A stretch of 64,000 nucleotides of DNA from Locusta migratoria (Eukaryota > Arthropoda > Insecta > Orthoptera > Acrididae), in NCBI GenBank assembly GCA_026315105.1, contig CM048744.1, positions 349,827,668 to 349,891,667 of the forward strand, given 5' to 3'. The position numbers and the translations under genes are program-made. Numbering within the stretch: the first letter of the stretch is position 1; every line of letters begins with the position of its first letter. This document shows positions 1 to 10,005 of this stretch, piece after piece. Below the pieces are notes generated by a model. The model did no database searches and was not told the origin of the DNA. It was given only the letters and a program-made list of their open reading frames with translations.

Positions 1-174
1 CAGTAATCGCGGTACATTCATAGGCCAAATTCGCGAGTGTGCAAATTTAGTGTTATACCGCAATTTTAAGTGCATTTACTAACAGCTTACACGTATTTTA
101 GTGTCCTAAGCAAATCTAGTAACCCTTTGTATCTGTAGTTAATATATATTGTCGATATCACGTAAGTAACAATC

Positions 175-838
175 ATGAACGCAATGTGTTTGAGATGCAG
201 TAGGTTTGTTCGTTTTGGGTTTCAATGCAGCTGTTGTGACAAGTGGTTTCATTGGGGGGGGGGGGGATGTAGAGGTGTGGGAAAGAGGGAAGCAAACGAG
301 TCTCTTCCTAGCTTCACAATTGACACAACCAACAGATTTGCCTTGCTACCACAGTCAAGTGAGGAAGAGGCTCCTTTAGAAGTAGGTGCATTTAGGAAAC
401 AACAGACTTTCACAAGGAAACCAACGGTTTCAAAAAAGGTAGATAGTAGGAGGAAAGTTCTGTTGTTAGGAAGTAGTCATGGAAGAGGTGTGGGCCAGAT
501 TTTGCAGGAAAAACTAGGTGACAGGTACCAGGTCACAAACTTTTTCAAGCCCAGTGCAGGTCTTAGCCAGGTAGTAGAGGATATAGGTTCCTTGTGTAAG
601 GGTTTCACAAAACAGGAATGATCGACCCCAATAGAACCGCTCCGTCAGGAGAGTCTATACGGAGATTGATCAACTGCTTACGGCAGCTACACTGTCGGAC
701 ATAGGTTTGGTTCCTGTTGATGCTATTGATAGGTGGGATTTCACTAGGCATGGCCTGCATCTCAATAGGAAAGCGAAGGGGAAACTAGCTGGGTTGATAG
801 CAAAATTCTTAAGGGGGGTCACTGCAATTCATGGAAGT
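175..838 (+). pseudogene. LINE ORF1 remnant, Cys-rich finger plus SGNH/GDSL esterase-like domain
   Basis: The open part (175-621, 148 codons) begins with a CxxC...CxxC pattern (MCLRC, CSCC) typical of PHD-like fingers in CR1-type ORF1 proteins. A G-run at 255-267 lies in the finger and may be a slippage error. Near residue 98 it reads VLLLGSSHGRG, matching the serine-containing block I of SGNH hydrolases. After the stop at 619-621 another frame continues (about 690-835) with a segment around RHGLHLNRKAKGK, which fits the C-terminal His block. A frameshift or stop therefore separates two halves of one esterase. Such ORF1 proteins bind RNA or lipids during retrotransposition; the role here is inferred from the family. 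Confidence 0.7.
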
Positions 839-858
839 ACTTTTTTAGGCTAAGATCA

Positions 859-3546
859 GTGTCCAGTGAGAAGCTGAGGCAGGCAGGTGCTAAAAATGTT
901 GAAAAATCAAATGTTTCTCAGAAAAGTAAAGTAAAAAATAATGTTAGCATTTTTCACCAGAATATTGGGGGACTAAAGAATAAAATAGACGAACTTTTAG
1001 TTTGTTTAGATGATAAAGAAACTGATAATGTAATAGATACACTATGCCTGTCTGAGCATCACATTGTCACCGGTATGGAAAATGTGAATGTCTGTGGATA
1101 TAAATTAGTCTCAAATGTAAGTAGAGATAATAAAGATAAGAGGAGGAGTTGCCATATATGCCAAAAGCTATCACAGTGTAAAAAATTTAGAAACAAAAGA
1201 GTTTTGTGTAGAGCAGCATACTGAAGCATGTGCCTGCCAGCTTAAACTCAATGCGATTATCTTATAATTGTAGCAGTATATAGGTCCCCTTCAGGGAACT
1301 TACAGTTATTTCTGGAAAACTTGGATGCCTTGTTGTGCTATCTGTCAGATAGGGGGAAGTAAATTATTATTTGTGGTGATTTCAATGTAGATTCACTGAA
1401 AGAGTATAATAGGAAGAAAGACCTGGAAGTCTTACTTGGCTCATTCAATCTGACATCCGTTATTGTTTTTCCTACTCGGGTAGTAAAGGACAGCAGTACA
1501 TTGATAGACAACTTTTTTATAGACCAAGATACGTTTAACAACATAAATGCTTGTACCGTTGAGAATGGTCTTTCGGATCATTGTGCACAGCTAGTAACAG
1601 TATATGACATAGCTCCATTCAATAATTCGAAACAGTCCACCAGAATTGTGCGCTCGATTAATGACTTAACTACTAGAAATTTCAAAGAAAGTCTACAACA
1701 GTTAGACTGGGATGAGGTTTATAAGGAACATGATGTTAATTTAAAATATAATTTATTTCACGATATATTTGTAAGTGTATTCGATAACTGTTTCCCCAAG
1801 AAATTAGTAAAATTTAATTCTAAGAAACCATGCAAAAAACCATAGTTTACTAAAGGAATAAAAATATCGTGTAACCGAAAAAGGGAACTATATCTGTCCG
1901 CAAGAAAGAGTAATAACCCAGAAACAATAAAATATTATAAAAGCTACTGTGCTACATTAAGAAAAGTTATTAAAAAATCAAGAAGCATGTGCATCATGTC
2001 TGAGATTAGCTCCTCTGATAATAAAATTAAAACAATTTGGAATATTATTAAGTGGAAGACAGGGCAACCAAGAGCAGAGAAAGAGGGTATTACCATCAAA
2101 ACAAATGAAAACTTTACTAACAAAAAGTCAGAAGTTGAAAACATTTTAATGATTACTTTTTAAATGTTGTAGAGAAAATAGGATCTAAATGTTCATTAGA
2201 AGGAGCAAGGCAATTAATGGAAGAGGCCATACCCACACAATTTGATACAATTGAAATTCCACCTACATCACCTTCAGAAATTAGGAAAATAATAAACTCT
2301 CGCAAGAGTAAATTGTCATATGGAATTGATGGCATTTCCAGCAGGGTATTAAAACTTGTTCCCAGGAGATAAGTACGATTCTCAGTCATATTTGTAATAG
2401 CTCATTAAAGCAGGGTATTTTTCCGGATAGACTGAAATATGCTATCGTTAAACCTTTGCATAAAAAAAGGAGATACATACGATGTCAACAACTACCGGCC
2501 CATCTCACTTCTGACAGCTTTATCAAAAATGTTTGAAAAAGTTATGTATTCTCGAGTTGCTTCACATGTTAGTAAAAATAAAATTCTAACAAAATGACAG
2601 TTTGGTTTTCAAAAAAGCTTTTCAACTGAAAATGCTATATATACCTTCACTGATGAAATATTTAATGCTTTGAATAATCGGACATCACCAGTTGGGATTT
2701 TTTGTGATCTCTCAAAGGCTTTTGATTGTGTGAATCATAGGATTCTTCTAGATAAGCTTAAGTATTGTGGTATGAGTGGGACAATGCGCAAATGGTTTAA
2801 ATCATACTTAACTGGAAGAGTGCAGAAAGTTGAAATAAGCAGTTCACATGATATAGATGAAACAATTAATTCTTCTAACTGGGGAGTTATCAAAAATGGG
2901 GTCCCACAAGGTTCGGTCTTGGGTCCTTTACTGTTCTTAGTATATATTAATGACTTGCCATTCTACATTCACGAAGATGCTAAGCTAGTACTTTTTGCTG
3001 ATGATACAAGTATAGCTATCACACCTGACAAACAGTAATTAACTGATGAAATTGTAAATGATATCTTCCAGAAAGTTATTAAGTGGTTCTCTACAAATGG
3101 ACTCTCATTAAACTTTGATAAAACACAGTATATACAGTTTCATACAGTAAATGGCATGAAACCATTAATAAATTTAGACTTTGAACATAAATCTGTAGCT
3201 AAGGTAGAATATTCAAAATTTTTATGTCGTTTGCATTGACGAGAGACTGAATTGGAAGAAACATATTGAAGATCTCCTGAAAGGTCTGAGTTCAGCTACT
3301 TATGCTATCAGAGCCATTGCAAAATTTGGTGATATAAATCTCAGTAAATTAGCTTACTACGCCTATTTTCATTCACTGCTGTCATATGGGATCATATCAT
3401 GGGGCAATTCAACATTGAGTAAAAAAAGTATTCATTGCACAAAAGCGTGTAATCAGAATAATTGCTGGAGCCCACCCAAGAGCATCCTGCAGACATTTAT
3501 TTAGGGATCTAGGGATACTCACTGTAGCTTCACAATATATATATAT
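859..3546 (+). pseudogene. LINE ORF2 remnant: endonuclease and reverse transcriptase
   Basis: Several frames together cover one protein. SIFHQNIGGLKNKIDEL (about 949-1000) is the start of an endonuclease/exonuclease/phosphatase domain. Further blocks are CGDFNVDS (about 1375) and GLSDHCAQL (about 1570), the latter the SDH motif. The reverse transcriptase is clearest at 2670-3038: FCDLSKAFDCVNHRILL, NGVPQGSVLGPLLF and LFADDTSI, with the FADD catalytic pair. The C-terminal domain follows to about 3530. Stops and frameshifts near 1224, 1845, 2160, 2370 and 3235 make it non-functional. The remaining C-terminus lies at 9577-9855. Confidence 0.9.
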
Positions 3547-3549
3547 TTT

Positions 3550-3990
3550 TGTGTCCCAACTTCGTCGCCGCTTTTGTGTCCCAGCCTCGTCGTAGGTGTC
3601 GGTGGCCGGGTGGATGAGACCGACACGCTGGTGCAGGTACGGAGGGGAGCAGCCAGAAACTATAAACACTCGAGTAAATTAGAAAGATATATATTGCACA
3701 GAATGTAACAATACTTAACTTTTACATAGTACTGCAGAATGTTGTTAGAGGCCTGCCTAGTGCCTGTACAATAGCAAAGTCTTCACTCGTGCCTATCGGA
3801 TTACGAAGGTCCTAACTCGTTGCTATCTCAGTCCGAAGTGCGAAGTGGCCGATGTCCTTCAGTGGTGGCCACGAGCGGCGTTGTACCAGAGGGCGCTCGT
3901 GGCTGTCGTCGGAAGAACGCCGCGCCGTGCATGCATGGCGGCGCGCGGCGAAAGTAGGTGGCGCGCACTTTGTACTTGTGCGACACCACA
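3550..3990 (-). repeat. 3' LTR of the Ty3/gypsy element
   Basis: 441 bp copy matching 9084-9531. In element orientation it starts TGTGGTGTCGC and ends GGGACACA. It contains the last ~43 codons and the stop of the gag-pol frame, so the first ~130 bp of the LTR double as coding sequence. It differs from the 5' LTR only by lacking one copy of a 7 bp tandem unit (around 3835-3846). Confidence 0.93.
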
Positions 3991-6900
3991 CCCCTCCCCC
4001 CCAAACCGCCGCGCCGTCGTGGCGTAGGGCTGAGGGCCACGGCGACGGCACTGGGAGGAGGGCCTGAGCGGGGGCGTTACTGGTGGGACGGGCGTCGTAG
4101 CTGAGGCCGGGATCGAGACGCCGTCCGCGCCCCGGCATCCGCCTTGCGATCCTCCAGGGAACCCGCCGAAACCTGGGGAAGGGCGCCCGCCCCCGCCCAG
4201 AGGGAGCAGGTCATCTTCTTCTGAGGTGCGTGGCCCAAGCTGGGGGGGCCCGCACGGTCCCGGAGTCCCTCTCGGTGACGCTGTCATCTGTGGCGGCGAC
4301 AGCGGCGGCGACGACTGCGTCGGATGTACGTCGACGTCCATAGGGATCTCGTAGTCCGGGGACGAACGATGTGGTTGTGCTCCCTGGCGCAGAACTGGGT
4401 CTGGAATCAAGAAACCGGAGACAGGATCGCGCGGTCTGTGCAGGCGCAATTGGTTTGCGTGGCGCCGCAGCTCCGACCCTGTGGAAGAACGTACAATAAA
4501 CATATTGCGACCAAGCACGCGCTGAATGGTGCCCGGCAACCATGTCTTCTTGTTTCCAGCAAACACCCTGTACAGCACCGGCGTAGAAACCTGAAAACGC
4601 GTAGCGCCATACGAACCGACTCGGTGCGTGGGAGGCTGCAGCAGGTGAAGGAGAGTGCGGTGACGGCGGCCGTGTAGCAGCTCGGCAGGAGACGGGCCGT
4701 CACGTGGCATGCACCGATACGTAGACAGGAAAATCTGAAGAGCTTGCTGCCTGGAGTGCTGACCTTTCATCTTCTCCATGTGAGACTTGAATGTTCGAAC
4801 GAAACGTTCTGCTTCACCATTGGACTGAGGGTGAAAAGGTGCGGTGGTGATATGCTGAATGCCATTTACACGACAAAACTGTTGAAATTCCGCACTAACA
4901 AACTGAGGTCCATTGTCACTGACGATAGTTTCAGGCAAACCTTCGATGCAAAACACTGATGTTAAGGCACTGATTGTACTAGATGCTGTCGTTGAGTTCA
5001 TGGCAATTACGAAAGGAAACTTGCTGAAAGCGTCTACAACAATTAACCAGCGCGTATTCCAGAAAGGTCCGGCAAAGTCAATATGTAAACGTTGCCATGG
5101 TCCCTTGGGGCGTGGCCAGTCTGAGAAACGTTGCGGTGGAGCCGCCTGATGCTCCGCACAAACAGTACACTGTGACGTCATGTCCTCTATCTGAGCGTCC
5201 ATACCAACCCAGGTACAATGACGTCTGGCCAGTTGCTTTGTCCTAACAATGCCCCAATGTCCTTGATGCAGGAGGCGTAACACTTCACGTTGCAGGGAAC
5301 GAGGAACAATCACTCTTGCTTGGTCGTTGTCGGTATGCAACAACAGTACACCCTGACTTAAAGATAATGCATGACGTTGTGCAAAATAACGTCGAACCAG
5401 AGGCCGCTCAATGTCTTTGGCTCTGGCAGGCCACCCTGAGCGAACAAAACGTGCTACCACACTTAGGTCTGCATCCGCAGCTGTTTCCTGTGCAACCCGA
5501 CGAGAGTTCAAAGGAAAATCTGCGACAGCGGAAGCATCTCTGGAGTCTATCTGACAACATGCCATTTCTGAAGAATCAAATGATACATCCTGGCCAACCG
5601 GAAGTCGGGAAAGTGTGTCCGCGTTAGCATGTTTAGTGGTAGGTCGGTACAAAATCTCATACTGATAATTAGACAATATCAAGGACCATCTCTGAAGCTT
5701 TTGTGCCGTACGTGGCGGAATCGGCTTTGTGGGTGCGAACAACGACGTGAGAGGCTTGTGGTCTGTCAACAAATAGAATTTTCTGCCATAGAGATAATGA
5801 TGAAACTTTGTGACGCCGTAAATGATTGCTAAGGCCTCCTTTTCTATCTGACTGTAATTCTGTTGCGTCGGCGTCAGTAGCTTGGATGCAAAGGCAATAG
5901 GACGATCGTGACATCCAATACGATGTGAGATTACAGCGCCGAGACCGTACGATGAGGCGTCAACTGCTAACACTACAGGCTTCTGGGGGTCAAAGGGAAT
6001 CAGACATGCATCACTGAGTAGTGCAGACTTTAAATTGTCAAAGGCAACCTGGCAATCTTTGGACCATACAAAAGGAACATTCTTCCTACGTAAGTGATGC
6101 AGTGGAGCTGCAATCTGAGAGGCATTGGGAATAAACCTGAAATAATAGTTAAGCTTTCCCATTACTGCTTGCAATTCCTGCACATTCTTAGGAGGAGGCA
6201 AGTCTTTGATTGCTCGAAGATGTGACTGTAAGGGATGGATTCCTTGGGCATTAATCACATGGCCTAGGTACTCTATTTCAGTTTGAAAAAACGAACACTT
6301 TGCTTTATTGCAACGTAGACCTGCTGCAGTCAAAACTTTGAAAAGGCACTCCAGGTTTGCTAAATGTTCTTCAACTGTACGTCCGGATACCACAATATCA
6401 TCTAAATAGTTCGAGCAACACGGTACAGAAACTGTCAGCTGTTCCAAAAAACGCTGAAAAATAGCGGGGGCGGAAGAACTGCCAAAGGGTAGGCGTTGAA
6501 AAAGGCCCATGTGAGTATTAATGACGAAAAACGTTTTTGACTCGTCATAAAGTGGAATCTGTAAGTATGCCTCTGCTAAATCAATCTTAGAAAAGAAGCG
6601 GGACTGTCCTAATTTGTCCATTAGTTCGTCAGGTCTGGGCAAGGGATAAGTGTCTACAATTGTTTGACTGTTCACTGTTGATTTGAAGTCCGCACAGAGA
6701 CGAAGTTTTCCTGACGGCTTGGGTATAATTACTATAGGCGAGGCCCACTGACTCGCAGAAACAGGAGAAATCACCCCACTATCTTGCCAACGTTTAAGTT
6801 CTTCGGCAACTGTATCACGCAATGCGATAGGCACTGGTCTAGCTTTACGAAATTTTGGAACTGCAGATTCTTTTAAAGTAACATGTGCCACGAAGTCTTT

Positions 6901-8850
6901 TGCACAACCTAGTTCCGGCGAAAACAAGTCACTATATTTGTCACACAATGCATTGATTTTATCCTGAGGCACTATTGACGAAATTTGAAGCACATCTCTT
7001 TGAATAGATAAACCAAACAAGTCAAAAGCATCTAGTCCAAAAATGTTCTGTGTCGATTTGGCCTGAAGAACAACAAAAGCAACTGTTTTCGTAACACCTT
7101 GAAAAGAGGCAGGCAGGCTACACGTTCCTAGCACGGGAATATTTTGACCTGTATAAGCTGTTAACACTTGTTGTGACGGCGACAATTTTGGCGAACCCAG
7201 AAGTTCATAAGTATCTTTATTAATTAATGTAACAGCGGAACCAGTATCAAGCTGAAATTGCACCGTCTTATTTTCTACGAAGAGAGTCACAAACAGTTTT
7301 TGCTTGCGGCGCTCGACAGGTGCGCGAACGTGGGCAACGTCTGCTACGGTTTGTTTGCTGCGTCTGCACGGGCCGCGTAGTGAAGTAAGCGGCGCAGACT
7401 CGGCACGCAGCGGATTAACCACACTGTCACTAGATGGAACTACCGCCGAATCGGCGTCCGCGCATTGCGAGGCTACTACAGAGTCACTAACTACTGCACT
7501 ACACTTTTGAGTAGCTACTTGATGTCTACTGTCACTAGCTACACAGTACTGGGCACTATTATAAGGAGCAGTTGCAGAAGGCACTATTTTAACTACAGGA
7601 ATGCACTGTTCATAGTCATTTTGCTCGTCCCGAACCCTTTTCCGTTGCACTGTTTTACGCGCTCGTCGGCGCTTGCTACGTGGTGCACTATATAGTTTTG
7701 CCATAGGCGCAGAACTACTTTTTTGCAATTGAGATCCAAGGAGAGCACTGTTCAAGTCCACAGCGTCTATAACATTTACAGAATGAACTGTTCTCGCACT
7801 CTGCGAAGCACTGATTCTAACGTTACTGTTCTTTGAATTTTTAATTTGCATACACACAGACTGCACATGTCCCGATTTGCCACATTGATAACAGGTTGCG
7901 TTGCGACTAGGGCAATGAGCACGCTTGTGGCGAGACACACACTGGGGGCAAGATTTACGTACATTTTTCTGAAATGAGCGTTGGCGCCCGTTATGCAAAT
8001 TACTGTGTCTAACACTACGGGGCGACCTTTGCGTCGCACTTTTACTCTGGCTACTGTTCACTGTCTGTTCAGCACGGCCGTTAGAAAAATAATTATCACT
8101 AGTGCTATACTGAGAACTACGGCTAGGAAAACGTCCGTTACGGCGCACTGAATTTACACTGTGGCTTTGCATTACTACATCTGCTAAGTCAAAAGTATCA
8201 TGCGCTTCTATAAGCTGCAGTACACTGTCTAATGAAGGGTCTGACTGTTTCAGAATTGCTGCTCTAATTCTGGGGTCCTGAATATTCTGCGTAATCGCAT
8301 CCCTCAACATCACGTCACTATACGAAAGTCCACAAGAGCAAGTAAATTTACATTGGCGGGTTAAGCCCTTCAATTCCGTAATCCACTCTTGGTGTGACTG
8401 CTGCGGTAATTTTTTAAGTCTGAAAAATCGGTATCGTGCAGCGGCTACAAGAACTTTTCTCTCATAATGAGCATTCAGTGCATCTACAATTTGTTCAAAG
8501 TCTACATCACGAGGAGATGCGAGAGGGAAAAGTTTTTGCAGTAACACGAAAGTTTTGGGGCCCACCACGGACAATAAAAGATGCTTAACAGTCTGACCTG
8601 TAAGTTGATGAGCCGCGACGAGTTCTTGAAACTGTGCGAAATAGTCGCTCCATTCTTCCTCACGTTCGTTGTACTGGCGGAACGTAGGAAGCGTTACGGC
8701 GGCAGGTGTGGGCTGCTGAAGCGGCGGCTGTTGTTGTTGTTGGTTGGCTGCTTGCGCTGTGAGCTCGGCCACAGCCTGGAGGAGCTGGGTAATTTGCGCC
8801 GTCTGTAACTGAATAATTTCCATTAAGTTTGGGTTCGGGGTAGTGGCCAT
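3859..8850 (-). CDS. Gag-Pol polyprotein, Ty3/gypsy
   Basis: 1663-codon uninterrupted frame encoding capsid and enzymes in one polypeptide. Gag occupies about residues 1-400, with a CCHC knuckle CYQCGKSGHVQSVC from residue 320. The aspartic protease has DTGS at about 535. The reverse transcriptase has the YLDD site at 815-818. RNase H has AVDASSYGLG with its first Asp near 964. Integrase has an HHCC finger ending near 1230 and the catalytic triad Asp1258, Asp1312 and Glu1348; the last two are 35 residues apart, as expected. The tail after about 1420 is Pro/Gly/Ser-rich. No gag/pol frameshift exists, so protease processing must separate the products. The start at 8850 (MATTPNPN) follows a ~220 bp leader after the primer site. 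The frame passes through the polypurine tract and stops inside the 3' LTR. All key residues are present, so it could be active. Confidence 0.95.
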   Translation of the reverse strand: MATTPNPNLMEIIQLQTAQITQLLQAVAELTAQAANQQQQQPPLQQPTPAAVTLPTFRQYNEREEEWSDYFAQFQELVAAHQLTGQTVKHLLLSVVGPKTFVLLQKLFPLASPRDVDFEQIVDALNAHYERKVLVAAARYRFFRLKKLPQQSHQEWITELKGLTRQCKFTCSCGLSYSDVMLRDAITQNIQDPRIRAAILKQSDPSLDSVLQLIEAHDTFDLADVVMQSHSVNSVRRNGRFPSRSSQYSTSDNYFSNGRAEQTVNSSQSKSATQRSPRSVRHSNLHNGRQRSFQKNVRKSCPQCVSRHKRAHCPSRNATCYQCGKSGHVQSVCMQIKNSKNSNVRISASQSARTVHSVNVIDAVDLNSALLGSQLQKSSSAPMAKLYSAPRSKRRRARKTVQRKRVRDEQNDYEQCIPVVKIVPSATAPYNSAQYCVASDSRHQVATQKCSAVVSDSVVASQCADADSAVVPSSDSVVNPLRAESAPLTSLRGPCRRSKQTVADVAHVRAPVERRKQKLFVTLFVENKTVQFQLDTGSAVTLINKDTYELLGSPKLSPSQQVLTAYTGQNIPVLGTCSLPASFQGVTKTVAFVVLQAKSTQNIFGLDAFDLFGLSIQRDVLQISSIVPQDKINALCDKYSDLFSPELGCAKDFVAHVTLKESAVPKFRKARPVPIALRDTVAEELKRWQDSGVISPVSASQWASPIVIIPKPSGKLRLCADFKSTVNSQTIVDTYPLPRPDELMDKLGQSRFFSKIDLAEAYLQIPLYDESKTFFVINTHMGLFQRLPFGSSSAPAIFQRFLEQLTVSVPCCSNYLDDIVVSGRTVEEHLANLECLFKVLTAAGLRCNKAKCSFFQTEIEYLGHVINAQGIHPLQSHLRAIKDLPPPKNVQELQAVMGKLNYYFRFIPNASQIAAPLHHLRRKNVPFVWSKDCQVAFDNLKSALLSDACLIPFDPQKPVVLAVDASSYGLGAVISHRIGCHDRPIAFASKLLTPTQQNYSQIEKEALAIIYGVTKFHHYLYGRKFYLLTDHKPLTSLFAPTKPIPPRTAQKLQRWSLILSNYQYEILYRPTTKHANADTLSRLPVGQDVSFDSSEMACCQIDSRDASAVADFPLNSRRVAQETAADADLSVVARFVRSGWPARAKDIERPLVRRYFAQRHALSLSQGVLLLHTDNDQARVIVPRSLQREVLRLLHQGHWGIVRTKQLARRHCTWVGMDAQIEDMTSQCTVCAEHQAAPPQRFSDWPRPKGPWQRLHIDFAGPFWNTRWLIVVDAFSKFPFVIAMNSTTASSTISALTSVFCIEGLPETIVSDNGPQFVSAEFQQFCRVNGIQHITTAPFHPQSNGEAERFVRTFKSHMEKMKGQHSRQQALQIFLSTYRCMPRDGPSPAELLHGRRHRTLLHLLQPPTHRVGSYGATRFQVSTPVLYRVFAGNKKTWLPGTIQRVLGRNMFIVRSSTGSELRRHANQLRLHRPRDPVSGFLIPDPVLRQGAQPHRSSPDYEIPMDVDVHPTQSSPPLSPPQMTASPRGTPGPCGPPQLGPRTSEEDDLLPLGGGGRPSPGFGGFPGGSQGGCRGADGVSIPASATTPVPPVTPPLRPSSQCRRRGPQPYATTARRFGGEGCGVAQVQSARHLLSPRAAMHARRGVLPTTATSALWYNAARGHH
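3991..4002 (-). promoter_or_regulatory. Polypurine tract (plus-strand primer) of the Ty3/gypsy element
   Basis: On the minus strand this reads as a run of G broken by one A and directly abuts the 3' LTR. That is the expected place and composition for the RNase H-resistant primer of second-strand synthesis. It is also translated, as part of the C-terminal glycine-rich stretch of the polyprotein. Confidence 0.8.
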
Positions 8851-9067
8851 GCTGACCGATTAGGCGCCGCGCATACAAGTAAAGTATAACAAAACACAAA
8901 TGCAATACGAAAGAGGACGCTCTGCAACAAAAAAGTCCACAAAACACGTAACAAAATATCTTCCCCCAAAATTCTTATAATAAGGGTGGGTGGGCGGGAG
9001 CAATTTCTGCGTGCTCCGACTGCTGCTGTCTGGCTGCTGCAAGCGGGCTGGTCCAAGGTTCTATCAC

Positions 9068-9079
9068 TCCTCGTCGCCA
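9068..9079 (-). promoter_or_regulatory. Primer binding site, probably tRNA-Ser(GCU)
   Basis: Read on the minus strand just after the 5' LTR: TGGCGACGAGGA. It begins with the TGG complement of tRNA CCA ends. The 12 bases match the complement of the 3' end of insect tRNA-Ser(GCU) as I remember it. Four bases (AAAG) separate it from the LTR end at 9084. The tRNA identity should be confirmed against the host tRNA set. Confidence 0.75.
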
Positions 9080-9083
9080 CTTT

Positions 9084-9527
9084 TGTGTCCCAACTTCGTC
9101 GCCGCTTTTGTGTCCCAGCCTCGTCGTAGGTGTCGGTGGCCGGGTGGATGAGACCGACACGCTGGTGCAGGTACGGAGGGGAGCAGCCAGAAACTATAAA
9201 CACTCGAGTAAATTAGAAAGATATATATTGCACAGAATGTAACAATACTTAACTTTTACATAGTACTGCAGAATGTTGTTAGAGGCCTGCCTAGTGCCTG
9301 TACAATAGCAAAGTCTTCACTCGTGCCTATCGGATTACGAAGGTCCTAACTCGTTGCTATCTCAGTCCGAAGTGCGAAGTGCGAAGTGGCCGATGTCCTT
9401 CAGTGGTGGCCACGAGCGGCGTTGTACCAGAGGGCGCTCGTGGCTGTCGTCGGAAGAACGCCGCGCCGTGCATGCATGGCGGCGCGCGGCGAAAGTAGGT
9501 GGCGCGCACTTTGTACTTGTGCGACAC

Positions 9528-9531
<4 letters not shown>
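9084..9531 (-). repeat. 5' LTR of the Ty3/gypsy element
   Basis: 448 bp direct copy of 3550-3990 with one additional 7 bp unit (GAAGTGC repeated, around 9369-9390). As the 5' LTR it should carry the promoter. A TATATATT stretch lies near 9222-9229, but I cannot assign a transcription start. Confidence 0.93.

Positions 9532-9576
<45 letters not shown>
9532..9576. repeat. (AT)n microsatellite
   Basis: About 45 bp of uninterrupted AT dinucleotide repeat at the outer end of the 5' LTR. The left flank of the element also ends in a shorter AT repeat (3535-3546). The tract was therefore probably the integration target and later expanded. Confidence 0.95.
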
Positions 9577-9579
<3 letters not shown>

Positions 9580-9990
9580 CTCATGCAATTTGTTATTAAC
9601 AATCTGACCCAATTCAAAAGTAATAGCAGTGTGCATAGCTACAAGACTAGAAGAAAGGATGATATTCACTATTCAAGGTTAAATCTAACTTTGGCTCAGA
9701 AAGTGGTGAATTATGCTGCCACAAAAGTCTTTGGTCACTTATCAAGTAGCATCAAAAGTCTGACAGATAGCCACCTGGTATTTAAAAAGAAATTAGAGGA
9801 ATTTCTGAATGGCAACTCCTTCTACAATGTAGATGAATTTTTAGATAAAACTTAAAAATAATTTTTAAAAAATCCTTAAAATATTGATTGTCAAGTATAG
9901 ACAACATTTACTAAACTGACACGTTCCACATCATTACGAAATGTCGTATATATGATCTATGGAAAAAGGATTAATCTAATCTAATCTAAT
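9577..9990 (+). mobile_element. CR1/Jockey-type LINE, 3' portion
   Basis: Continuation of the LINE at 1-3546. The frame at 9577-9855 encodes the end of ORF2 (FKSNSSVHSYKTRRKDDIHY, then LTLAQKVVNYAATKVFGHL), typical of the C-terminal tail after the reverse transcriptase in CR1/Jockey-type LINEs. The 3' untranslated part ends in three TAATC units (about 9972-9990), the short tandem tail expected at the 3' terminus of such elements. Confidence 0.88.
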
Positions 9991-10005
9991 TGTAATTCTT
10001 CAACA

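Larger units (their letters stand above)
1..3546 (+). mobile_element. CR1/Jockey-type LINE, 5' portion (split by Ty3/gypsy insertion)
   Basis: Non-LTR retrotransposon that moves by target-primed reverse transcription. In order it shows a leader (1-174), a broken ORF1 with zinc-finger-like and esterase-like parts, then a broken ORF2 with an endonuclease and a reverse transcriptase. The reverse transcriptase C-terminus runs into an AT repeat near 3535 where the Ty3/gypsy element begins, and the same LINE resumes at 9577. The ORF1 esterase plus apurinic-type endonuclease layout is known from CR1-like clades. The exact clade (CR1, Daphne or Jockey) is not resolved. The 5' end may lie outside the window. 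Confidence 0.85.
3550..9531 (-). mobile_element. Ty3/gypsy LTR retrotransposon, apparently intact
   Basis: Complete element of about 5.98 kb in minus orientation inside the LINE. It has two LTRs (441 and 448 bp) that look identical by eye apart from one 7 bp tandem duplication, a tRNA primer site, a purine tract and a single uninterrupted gag-pol frame. Near-identical LTRs imply recent insertion, because both are copied from one template. The target was an AT repeat in the LINE, so the target duplication is ambiguous. ATAT at 3543-3546 and 9531-9534 fits if the LTR ends are read as 3547 and 9530; TG...CA ends are obtained with 3550 and 9531. There is no env gene. The serine-tRNA primer site and Pol style suggest a mag-like lineage, but that is tentative. 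Confidence 0.95.

Noticed and set aside
4211..8039. Many plus- and minus-strand frames of 60-120 codons inside 3859-8850
   Set aside because: They are alternative-frame shadows of the gag-pol polyprotein and have no domain of their own.
9357..9617. Frames with repeated Tyr-Ile residues
   Set aside because: Translation of the (AT)n microsatellite.
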